A stretch of 64,000 bases of DNA from NCBI RefSeq assembly GCF_018616375.1, contig NZ_JAEQBB010000001.1, positions 496,001 to 560,000 of the forward strand, in the 5' to 3' direction. The notes beneath the pieces are model-generated. The model was not told the DNA's origin. It saw only the letters and a list, made by a program, of their open reading frames with translations, and did not search any database. Shown piece after piece: positions 50,183 to 57,185 of the stretch. The stretch is from Exiguobacterium sp. J17977. Its GTDB lineage: Bacteria; Bacillota; Bacilli; Exiguobacteriales; Exiguobacteriaceae. Both the position numbers and the translations under genes were made by a program. Each line of letters starts with the position of its first letter. The stretch's first letter is position 1.

Positions 50183-51316
50183 ATGCTGAAGGGCTACAAA
50201 TACCGGCTCCACCCGACCGCGGCACAGGCCGAGTTCCTGATCAAGACGATCGGCTGTGCCCGCTTCATCTACAACAAGCTGCTCGAGGACCGCATCAAGA
50301 TCCACGAGGAGGCGAAGGCGGGCGGCGGGCCGAGGCGGAAACCGCCGACACCGGCCTCCTACAAGCCGCTGTTCCCGTTCCTGTGCGAGGCGGACAGCCT
50401 CGCGCTCGCGAACGCGAAGCTGCACCTCGACGCGGCGTTCGCGAAGTTCTTCGCCGGGACGGCCGGCTTCCCGGTGTTCAAGTCGAGACGGAAGGCGCGC
50501 GCGTCCTACACGACGAACAACCAGCACGGCACGGTCCGTATCGAGGCGGGAAAAGTCCGTCTGCCGAAGGTCGGGTTCATCCGGTTCACACAGCATCGCG
50601 GCTTCGACGGGGAGATCCGGTCGGCGACCGTGTCGATGACGAGGACGGGGAGGTTCTTCGTGTCGCTCCTCGTCGAACAGGACGACGAGCCGTGGGTCCC
50701 GGCCGAGCACAAGGTCGGGATCGACCTCGGGCTGGAACACTTCGCCACCATGACGAACGACGGCCTCGTCACGGAGAAGATCCCCAACCCGCGCAACCTG
50801 CGACAGGCCGAGGCACGGCTGAAACGGGCGCAGCGCGCGCTCGCCCGCAAGAAGCCGGGCAGCAAGAACCGCGAGAAGGCCCGGCTCCTCCTCGCGAAGA
50901 GACACGAGCAGGTCAGGAACCGACGGCACGACTTCCTCCACAAGCTGTCGCGACGCATCGTCGACGAGAACCAAGTCGTCGTGGTCGAGACGCTGAAACC
51001 GAGGGAGATGATGCAGGACCGCCGCCTGGCGAAATCGATCGGGGACGCCGGGTGGGGCGAGTTCGTCCGCCAACTCGAATATAAATGTAAATTCTACGGA
51101 CGGACGCTGATCAAGGCCGACCCGTGGTTCGCCTCGACCCAGGTCTGTTCGGCCTGCGGCGAGAACGGCGGCAAGAAGGACTTACAAACTCGGGAGTGGA
51201 CATGTGCCGCGTGCGGCGCGCACCACGACCGCGACGTCAACGCGAGCCTCAACCTGTTGCGCCTCGCCGACCGAAACACCTCAGGGCAGGGACTGCCCGA
51301 CGAGCTTGGCTCATAA
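50183..51316 (+). CDS. tnpB: TnpB RNA-guided endonuclease (IS605 OrfB)
   Basis: A 377-residue TnpB, ancestor of Cas12 nucleases. The N-terminal helix-turn-helix (YKYRLHPTAAQAEFLIKTIGCARFIYNKLL) precedes a RuvC-like domain with all three acidic residues: D181 (GIDLG), E269 (VVVETLKP) and D351 (HHDRDVNAS). A zinc finger at C322/C325 and C341/C344 lies between the last two. The catalytic set is complete, so cleavage activity is plausible. The gene is far richer in GC than its neighbours, marking recent arrival. AAAGGAGGGG precedes the ATG. No TnpA transposase is nearby, so it may be immobile on its own. Confidence 0.95.
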   Translation: MLKGYKYRLHPTAAQAEFLIKTIGCARFIYNKLLEDRIKIHEEAKAGGGPRRKPPTPASYKPLFPFLCEADSLALANAKLHLDAAFAKFFAGTAGFPVFKSRRKARASYTTNNQHGTVRIEAGKVRLPKVGFIRFTQHRGFDGEIRSATVSMTRTGRFFVSLLVEQDDEPWVPAEHKVGIDLGLEHFATMTNDGLVTEKIPNPRNLRQAEARLKRAQRALARKKPGSKNREKARLLLAKRHEQVRNRRHDFLHKLSRRIVDENQVVVVETLKPREMMQDRRLAKSIGDAGWGEFVRQLEYKCKFYGRTLIKADPWFASTQVCSACGENGGKKDLQTREWTCAACGAHHDRDVNASLNLLRLADRNTSGQGLPDELGS

Positions 51317-51394
51317 CCGTGGCTGGTCAAAGCACGGTCTTCCCAAGAAGCTCCCACTTCAGGTTACGAAGCAAGCAAGTGGTGAGTAGTTCAC
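51200..51394 (+). ncRNA. Predicted omega RNA (reRNA) at 3' end of tnpB
   Basis: TnpB proteins use a guide RNA that overlaps the 3' end of the gene and ends at the element boundary. Here CCGTG/CACGG (51317-51337) and the right-end hairpin (51351-51386) supply the expected stems. The guide would be the 15-20 bases of host sequence just past about 51394. Location is by analogy; no covariance search could be run. Confidence 0.4.
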
Positions 51395-51458
51395 GACGGA
51401 CGCTTGTCGAGTGCTCATTCCGGGAATAGACTAGTGTAGGTGAAAGGAGGCGTTCGTC

Positions 51459-51551
51459 ATGATGTTCAGCGGCTTTTTCCTTCTTCTCATCGCGCTCGGT
51501 GTCGGCGGTTGGTTCCTGTACAAGTATATGGACGACCGGAAATGGTCGTGA
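51459..51551 (+). CDS. 30-residue single-span membrane peptide
   Basis: This short gene reads MMFSGFFLLLIALGVGGWFLYK followed by a charged end (DDRKWS): one membrane helix and a short tail. AAAGGAGG lies eight bases before the ATG. The stop codon falls inside the left arm of a strong terminator, so the unit looks genuinely expressed. No family is known to me. It is located just outside the TnpB element, before galU. Confidence 0.65.
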   Translation: MMFSGFFLLLIALGVGGWFLYKYMDDRKWS

Positions 51552-51573
51552 CGTATGTCACGGCCGTTTTTTT
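51544..51573 (+). terminator. Terminator of the 30-residue peptide gene
   Basis: GGTCGTGAC-GTAT-GTCACGGCC followed by GTTTTTTT. The left arm contains the stop codon. Confidence 0.88.
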
Positions 51574-51599
51574 GTGTGCGTGAACGCTGGAAAATTGGG

Positions 51600-51605
51600 T
51601 ATAAT
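51600..51605 (+). promoter_or_regulatory. -10 element of candidate galU promoter
   Basis: A consensus TATAAT lies 32 bases before galU. No good -35 is at 16-18 bases, so an activator or weak promoter is possible. Confidence 0.4.
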
Positions 51606-51636
51606 CAGATACAGCATATAAAAAGGAGAGACGTCC

Positions 51637-52518
51637 ATGACACGCGTACGGAAAGCCATCATCCCGGCCGCCGGGCTCGGCACCCGCTTCTTGCCGGCGA
51701 CGAAAGCGATGCCGAAAGAGATGCTCCCGATCGTCAACAAACCGACGATTCAATTCATCGTGGAAGAAGCCGTCGCTTCCGGCATCGAGGACATCATCAT
51801 CGTGACCGGGAAGAACAAGCGCGCCATCGAGGACCATTTCGACCGGGCCATCGAGCTTGAACAGAACCTCGAGTCAAAAGGTAAGACCGAGCTCCTCGAG
51901 TCGGTGCGCCACTCGTCGAATCTCGCCAACATCCACTACATACGGCAACAGGAGCCGAAAGGGCTCGGTCACGCGATTTGGTGTGCCCGCAAGTTCATCG
52001 GCGACGAACCGTTCGCCGTCCTGCTCGGGGACGACATCATCGAGGCGGACGTGCCGGCGACGAAGCAATTGATCGACCAGTACGAGCAGTATGAACGTTC
52101 GATTATCGGGGTACAGCGCGTCCCGTATGAAATGACGAATCGATATGGTATAATTGACCCGCTTGCCGTCGAAGGGAAGCTCATCCCGGTCCGGACGTTC
52201 GTTGAGAAACCGGCCGTCGGAGAAGCCCCATCGAACCTCGCCATCCTCGGTCGCTACATTTTGACGCCGGACGTCTTCGAGGCGTTGTCGGCGCAAGAAA
52301 TCGGGACGGGCGGCGAGATCCAACTGACGGACGCCATCGCCCGCTTGAACGAGGTGGAGACCGTCTTCGCCTATGAATTTGACGGGCGTCGCTATGACGT
52401 TGGGGAACCGATCGGCTTCATCGAAGCGACGATTGCCCATGCGCTCTGCGACCCAGATTTAAAAGCCAACGTCCACACGCTCTTGAAGCGCTTCGTGGAC
52501 GAACTCGAACAACAGTAA
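51637..52518 (+). CDS. galU: UTP-glucose-1-phosphate uridylyltransferase
   Basis: A 293-residue nucleotidyltransferase making UDP-glucose for glycolipids, teichoic acids and polysaccharides. The signature is [24 protein letters not shown], with [13 protein letters not shown] and [10 protein letters not shown] further on. AAAAGGAGAG precedes the ATG. The two glycosyltransferase genes follow without a terminator, so UDP-glucose supply and sugar transfer are probably coordinated. Confidence 0.95.
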   Translation: MTRVRKAIIPAAGLGTRFLPATKAMPKEMLPIVNKPTIQFIVEEAVASGIEDIIIVTGKNKRAIEDHFDRAIELEQNLESKGKTELLESVRHSSNLANIHYIRQQEPKGLGHAIWCARKFIGDEPFAVLLGDDIIEADVPATKQLIDQYEQYERSIIGVQRVPYEMTNRYGIIDPLAVEGKLIPVRTFVEKPAVGEAPSNLAILGRYILTPDVFEALSAQEIGTGGEIQLTDAIARLNEVETVFAYEFDGRRYDVGEPIGFIEATIAHALCDPDLKANVHTLLKRFVDELEQQ

Positions 52519-52530
52519 GGTGTGTTATTT

Positions 52531-53748
52531 TTGAAAACAATGTTAATGGTCTGTCAAAACTATTATCCGGAGATCGGCAGTGCCGGTAACCGGATGCAAA
52601 ATATTACGCATCTCATGAAAGAACGTGGCTACGAGGTGGAGGTCATCACGGCCGCCCCGTCGTATCCGAACTTCAACTTGTATAAAGACGACCGCTTCTG
52701 GAACGACAAGGCGCTCAACAACCAACCGTTCATCAAGCGTCTCATTACGAAGAAGCGCAAGCATACTTCGAACATGGTGAGCCGGCTCGCTTTGTTTTTG
52801 GAACAGATGATTAAAGGCGTAGCCGCCGTCCAAAAGCTCGACTCGAAACCGGATGTCGTCTTTGCGACGACCCCGTCTTTTTTTATGGCGTTCGTCGGTG
52901 TGTATGCGAAACGGAAGTATGGCGTCCCGTTCATCTTGGACGTCCGTGACCTGTGGCCGGAGTCGGTGAAAGGCGTCGGCGTGTTCAAACACGACTGGAT
53001 GCTCGCCCCGGCGTTTTGGTTTGAGAAGCGGTTGTATAAGGCGGCCGATGAAATCATCATCAACTCGGAAGGGTTCCGTAGCTATTTGCGCCAACGTGGC
53101 GTCGACAACGACATGATTCATTACATGCCGAACTCGATTCGCGAGAGCGAGCGCAACCTCGAGCGGACCGTCCCCGAGGACGACCGGATGGAGATTCTGT
53201 ACGCCGGGAACATGGGCCTAGCCCAAGACGTATCGCTCTTGCTCGAACTCGCGGAGCGGTTCCGTGACGAGCCGCGCGTCCATTTCAAATTGATCGGCTA
53301 CGGGTACCGGAAGAACGAGTTGAAAGACATGATTAAAGCCCGCGGTTTCAAGAACTTCCTGTTCCTCGAGGCGATGCCTCGGACGGAAGCGTTCCAAGCC
53401 ATCAAGAACGCGGACGTCGCGTTCGTCAGCCTGATCGAGCAAGAAGTGTTCGATACGGTCATCCCGGGCAAACTGATCGATTATATGGCGGTCGGCAAAC
53501 CGATCGTCGCGGCGGTGTCAGGCCATGCGGCGAATGTCATCGAAGCGGCCGAGGTCGGTTACGTGTCACGGAAGCGTGACATCAACGAAATCGAGCTCAT
53601 GCTCCGGAAACTGCTCGAACGTCCTGACTTGCGTGAGAAGTACGGCGTCAACGGGATCCGTTATGTGAAAGACAATCTGTGCTGGGAAAACAATATACAC
53701 GTCCTCGAAGGCGTGGTAGAAAAAGTAACGATGGAGGAAACACGATGA
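52531..53748 (+). CDS. GT4-type glycosyltransferase (WbuB-like)
   Basis: A 405-residue GT-B fold enzyme. The N-terminal domain reads MVCQNYYPEIGSAGNRMQNITHLMKERGYEVEVITAAPSYP; then come PFILDVRDLWPESVKGVGVF and the C-terminal donor site region (VAFVSLIEQEVFDTVIPGKLIDYMAVGKPIVAAVSG). It probably adds a nucleotide-activated sugar, often N-acetylated, to a cell-surface glycan. TTG 52531 follows AAGGTG at seven bases; ATG 52540 is an alternative. Overlaps the next gene by four bases. Confidence 0.85.
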   Translation: MKTMLMVCQNYYPEIGSAGNRMQNITHLMKERGYEVEVITAAPSYPNFNLYKDDRFWNDKALNNQPFIKRLITKKRKHTSNMVSRLALFLEQMIKGVAAVQKLDSKPDVVFATTPSFFMAFVGVYAKRKYGVPFILDVRDLWPESVKGVGVFKHDWMLAPAFWFEKRLYKAADEIIINSEGFRSYLRQRGVDNDMIHYMPNSIRESERNLERTVPEDDRMEILYAGNMGLAQDVSLLLELAERFRDEPRVHFKLIGYGYRKNELKDMIKARGFKNFLFLEAMPRTEAFQAIKNADVAFVSLIEQEVFDTVIPGKLIDYMAVGKPIVAAVSGHAANVIEAAEVGYVSRKRDINEIELMLRKLLERPDLREKYGVNGIRYVKDNLCWENNIHVLEGVVEKVTMEETR

Positions 53749-55085
53749 AGTCAGTATGTATGTTTGTATGGAATCATTTTACGAATGATGCGCGCGTCTT
53801 GCGCGAATGCTCGGCACTCGCCGAAGCGGGCTATGAAGTCGATTTGATCGCGCTCCAAGACCCGAAAAATCCGTCGCTCCCGAAAGAAGAGATGCGTCCG
53901 GAAGGCTTCCGCGTCATTCGCGTCAAACGGCAGCCGTCGATTCTCGCCAACGGGATGAAGGCGCTCAAGTCGGTCCGCACATGGGTCAGCGCGAAGAAGA
54001 CGCGTCAACTCGGTGCCGGACTCGTCGGCGCGGGACTGCTCGTCCTCGCACCACTGACGATGATTGGACTCGGTGTGGCAGCGGGTGCGATTTTGTTCCC
54101 GCCGGTGCGTAAAAACATCGTCAACGCGAGCGCGATGCTCGAGATGGTGTTCACTTCGACGAAGAAGTCGTACGATTTCTATCACGCCAACGACTTGAAT
54201 ACGCTCCCGCAGGCGTTGATTGCCGGGAAACTCGTCAACAAAGGCAAAATCGTCTACGATTCGCACGAAGTCCAGACGGACCGGACCGGTTACGGCTATA
54301 TCCAAAGTAACCTCGAAGGCTGGCTCTTGCCGTACGTCGACTCGATGATGGTCGAGAACCACACGCGCGCGGCGCACAACGAGGAACTCTACGGCTTCTA
54401 TCCGTACGTGCTCCACAACTATCCGTTCTATCGTCCGCTCGACTTCACGCTCCGCAAAGACTTGCATGCGCTCCTCGACTTGCCGAAGGATGAAAAGATT
54501 CTCTTGTATCAAGGCGGCATCCAAGCCGGCCGCGGACTCGAGCAGCTCATCCTCGCCGTCAAGGACTTCAAGGAAGGCACGCTCGTCATGATCGGGGACG
54601 GGAAACTGAAGCCGGTGATTAAACAGATGATCGAGGACGAGGGCGTCAGCGACCGCGTCAAGATGATTGACAAAGTACCGGTCGAGGCGTTACCGTATTA
54701 TACGATGAACGCGTATCTTGGTTTCCAAGTGTTGAACAACGTCTGCTTCAACCACTACTCGGCGTCATCGAACAAGCTGTTCGAATATTTGATGGCCGAA
54801 GTACCGGTCGTGTCATGTGACTTCCCGGAAATCGAACGGGTCGTCGCCGGCAACGATGTCGGTGTCGTCGTCGATTCGCACGACCCACAATCAATCGCCG
54901 AAGGCGTCAACCGCCTGCTCGACGACCAAGCACTCTACGCCCGTGTCAAAGAAAACACGAAGACGGCGCGTGAGCAATATAACTGGGATTTGGAAAAAGA
55001 GGCACTCTTGAACGTCTACACGAACGTCGTGGACCGCAAGTTGCCGATTATGAAAGACGGTGCGCCAAAGCCAGTTCAACAGTAA
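53745..55085 (+). CDS. Glycosyltransferase with internal hydrophobic segment
   Basis: A 446-residue GT4-like enzyme. The N-terminus MKSVCMFVWNHFTNDARVLRECSALAEAGYEVDLIAL and the C-terminal LYQGGIQAGRGLEQLILAV, SSNKLFEYLMAEVPVVSCDFPEI blocks are family-typical. Between residues about 88 and 125 a very hydrophobic stretch (GAGLVGAGLLVLAPLTMIGLGVAAGAILF) is inserted, which could be a membrane hairpin anchoring the enzyme. ATGA overlap with the preceding gene and a GGAGG site set the start at 53745. Acceptor unknown. Confidence 0.8.
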   Translation: MKSVCMFVWNHFTNDARVLRECSALAEAGYEVDLIALQDPKNPSLPKEEMRPEGFRVIRVKRQPSILANGMKALKSVRTWVSAKKTRQLGAGLVGAGLLVLAPLTMIGLGVAAGAILFPPVRKNIVNASAMLEMVFTSTKKSYDFYHANDLNTLPQALIAGKLVNKGKIVYDSHEVQTDRTGYGYIQSNLEGWLLPYVDSMMVENHTRAAHNEELYGFYPYVLHNYPFYRPLDFTLRKDLHALLDLPKDEKILLYQGGIQAGRGLEQLILAVKDFKEGTLVMIGDGKLKPVIKQMIEDEGVSDRVKMIDKVPVEALPYYTMNAYLGFQVLNNVCFNHYSASSNKLFEYLMAEVPVVSCDFPEIERVVAGNDVGVVVDSHDPQSIAEGVNRLLDDQALYARVKENTKTAREQYNWDLEKEALLNVYTNVVDRKLPIMKDGAPKPVQQ

Positions 55086-55090
55086 GACTT

Positions 55091-55120
55091 AGACTGCGGC
55101 TTTGTGCCGCGGTCTTTTTT
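55091..55120 (+). terminator. Terminator of the galU-glycosyltransferase operon
   Basis: AGACTGCGGC-TTTGT-GCCGCGGTCT followed by TTTTT. Confidence 0.93.
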
Positions 55121-55140
55121 ATATGGAAGGGGGACAACCA

Positions 55141-56028
55141 ATGAAACGTCAACAACAACACCTATTGCGTCAACAAGTCTGGAAGAAGCTCCAATCGATT
55201 TCCTTGAAGGATATCGCCTGGATCGTCGCCGGCTCATTCATTCTGTCGTTCGGGGTGAACTACTTCACCGTCCCGAACGATTTCTCGGAAGGCGGCCTGC
55301 TCGGGGTCACCATCATCCTGTATTACATGTTCGGCTGGGACCTCGGGGTCACGTCGATTATCGGGAATGGGATTTTATTCATCGTCGGCTATAAGCTGCT
55401 CGACCGCCGGACGATGGTCTACTCGGTCGTCGCCGTCATCGCGACGTCATTCTTCCTCAGCTTGACCCATGACTGGGGCAGCCCGGCCGAGGACAAACTG
55501 CTCGCGGCCGTCTACGCCGGGATCATGATCGGTGTCGGCATCGGTATGGTGCTCCGCGTCGGCGGGACGACCGGGGGCGGGGTCATCATCGCCCGTCTCA
55601 TGGAGAGATATTTGCATATGAGCGTCGCTGTGTCGATGTTCATCATCGATGCCATCGTCGTCGGGGCGTCAGGCTTCATCCTCGGGGAACAGGTCGTGCT
55701 CTATACGTTGATCGCCATCATCATCGGCTCGTGGGTCATCGACCTCGTCGCTGAAGGGCTCAACATCCGCAAGGCCGTCACCATCATCAGTGACAAGCAA
55801 GAAGAGCTCGCCGTCGTGTTGACGGAGACGCTCGGCCGCTCGGCGACGATTATCCACGGTCACGGCTACTATACGAAGCAAGATAAGAACATGCTCTATA
55901 TGATCGTCGACAAGCGCCAAGTCGGTCCACTCAAGAAAATCGTCGAAGTGACAGACCCCCGTGCCTTCGTCGTCATCCACCAAGTGAAAGAGGTCATCGG
56001 GGAAGGGTTTAGCTACCCGTCCCGATAA
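55141..56028 (+). CDS. YitT family membrane protein, second copy
   Basis: A 295-residue protein with five or six membrane segments (IAWIVAGSFILSFGVNYFTVPNDFSEGGLLGVTIILYYMFG ... LLAAVYAGIMIGVGIGMVLRVGGTTGGGVII). A C-terminal DUF2179 domain follows (GRSATIIHGHGYYTKQDKNMLYMIVD ... DPRAFVVIHQVKEVIGEGF). It shares layout and many residues with the protein at 10624-11481. Substrate and role unknown. AGGGGGA precedes ATG 55141. Confidence 0.87.
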   Translation: MKRQQQHLLRQQVWKKLQSISLKDIAWIVAGSFILSFGVNYFTVPNDFSEGGLLGVTIILYYMFGWDLGVTSIIGNGILFIVGYKLLDRRTMVYSVVAVIATSFFLSLTHDWGSPAEDKLLAAVYAGIMIGVGIGMVLRVGGTTGGGVIIARLMERYLHMSVAVSMFIIDAIVVGASGFILGEQVVLYTLIAIIIGSWVIDLVAEGLNIRKAVTIISDKQEELAVVLTETLGRSATIIHGHGYYTKQDKNMLYMIVDKRQVGPLKKIVEVTDPRAFVVIHQVKEVIGEGFSYPSR

Positions 56029-56101
56029 TTTGAAAGCTGGTGTTTTGATGCCAACTTCTATATAATAAGAAGCGTGTAAAAAGAAGGAGGAACTGACTAC
56101 T

Positions 56102-56326
56102 ATGCAAACGATCGCTACAATCAGCCTACTCGTCGTGGCTGTTTTATTGATTGTCGTCGTACTGCTCATGTCAGGTCGGTCGCAAGGTCTTGGGGCGATT
56201 GCAGGTGGCGCGGAGCAGTTGTTCGGCCGCCAGAAAGCGCGCGGCTTCGACGCTGTTTTGAACCGAACTGCAGCTGTACTAGGCACATTGTTTTTCATTT
56301 TAGGATTACTAGTCGCATCATTATGA
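56102..56326 (+). CDS. secG: Preprotein translocase subunit SecG
   Basis: A 74-residue protein with two membrane helices (ISLLVVAVLLIVVVLLMSG and RTAAVLGTLFFILGLLVASL) and the conserved loop SQGLGAIAGGAEQLFGRQKARGFDAVLNR. It stimulates SecYEG translocation powered by SecA. GGAGGA precedes the ATG. The order secG-est-rnr-smpB-ssrA is that of Bacillus subtilis. Confidence 0.95.
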   Translation: MQTIATISLLVVAVLLIVVVLLMSGRSQGLGAIAGGAEQLFGRQKARGFDAVLNRTAAVLGTLFFILGLLVASL

Positions 56327-56330
56327 TGAA

Positions 56331-56382
56331 AGGCTGATCGTTCTCGATTTTTACGTGAGGCGGTCGGCTTTTGTTTTTTTCA
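56331..56382 (+). terminator. secG terminator
   Basis: GCTGATCG (56333-56340) pairs with CGGTCGGC (56361-56368), two G-T, followed by TTTTGTTTTTTT. Confidence 0.65.
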
Positions 56383-56428
56383 ATTATTTTTTGGGAATAA
56401 TGGATTGTATGAGGAGATGACGTTAGCA

Positions 56429-57169
56429 ATGAAGATTACAGCACCGAAACCGTTCTTCTTCGAAGGCGGACCACGTGCCGTGTTGATGTTACATGGCTTT
56501 ACCGGATCGAGCGCGGATGTCCGCATGCTCGGTCGTTTCCTGCAAAAAGAAGGCTATACGTGTATGGGTCCCCAGTACCGGGGCCATGCCGTCCCGCCTG
56601 AAGAATTGCTTCAATACGGACCGGCGGACTGGTGGGAGGACGTCTTGAACGCCTACCAGTCGTTGAAAGAGAAAGGCTATGAGGAGATTGCCGTCTGTGG
56701 CCTCTCGCTCGGCGGCGTCATGTCGCTTCGCCTCGCTTCACAGGAGAACGTCAAAGGCGTCATCCCGATGTGCGCCCCGACCGGAATCGATGCCGAGGAC
56801 CGGTTATACAAAGGAGTCAAAGCCTACGCTCGAGAATATAAATCTCGAGAAGACAAATCACCTGAACAGATCGAACAGGAGATGGCGGACTTCAAACCGA
56901 TGCCGACGCTCAAGGACCTCCGTGCCTTCGTCCGTGACACGACGACAAAGCTCGAAGATATTTTCGTCCCGGCGCTCGTCGTCCAAGGGGCGAAAGATCA
57001 AATGGTCGATCCTGAATCTGCACACGAAATTTACGAGGCGATTAACGCGTTCCAAAAAGAACTGCTCATGTATGAGGAGTCGGGACACGTGATCACGCTC
57101 GATAAAGAAAAAGAGAAACTGCACCAGGACGTGCTCGATTTTCTCGAAACGTTAGACTGGTCAGTTTGA
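56429..57169 (+). CDS. est: Carboxylesterase Est (Est30 type)
   Basis: A 246-residue alpha/beta hydrolase. The oxyanion region is LMLHGFTGSSADVRMLGRFL, the nucleophile elbow is CGLSLGG, the aspartate is in QGAKDQMVDPESA, and the catalytic histidine is in EESGHVITLDKE. It is close to the monoacylglycerol-type carboxylesterase Est30 of Geobacillus and YvaK of Bacillus. Natural substrate unknown. The start at 56429 (MKITAPKPFFFEGG) agrees with family length, although the GAGGAG site is 12 bases away. Confidence 0.93.
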   Translation: MKITAPKPFFFEGGPRAVLMLHGFTGSSADVRMLGRFLQKEGYTCMGPQYRGHAVPPEELLQYGPADWWEDVLNAYQSLKEKGYEEIAVCGLSLGGVMSLRLASQENVKGVIPMCAPTGIDAEDRLYKGVKAYAREYKSREDKSPEQIEQEMADFKPMPTLKDLRAFVRDTTTKLEDIFVPALVVQGAKDQMVDPESAHEIYEAINAFQKELLMYEESGHVITLDKEKEKLHQDVLDFLETLDWSV

Positions 57170-57185
57170 AAAAGGAGGTGTCACG

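Larger units (their letters stand above)
49980..51394 (+). mobile_element. IS605/IS1341-type element, TnpB only
   Basis: An insertion with one gene (tnpB) and structured ends. The left part is a 65-base imperfect hairpin (GGCGA...CGCC at 49980-50044) followed by more pairing up to 50150. The right end is a bulged hairpin CTCCCACTT/AAGTGGTGAG (51351-51386) ending in AGTTCAC near 51394, a typical right end of this family. There is no tnpA, no terminal inverted repeat and no target duplication, as expected for the family. The boundaries are estimates. Confidence 0.7.

Noticed and set aside
49814-51073. 419-codon open frame opposite the phosphotransferase end and tnpB
   Set aside because: A by-product of the extreme GC content of tnpB. 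It spans the mobile-element boundary and has no family features.
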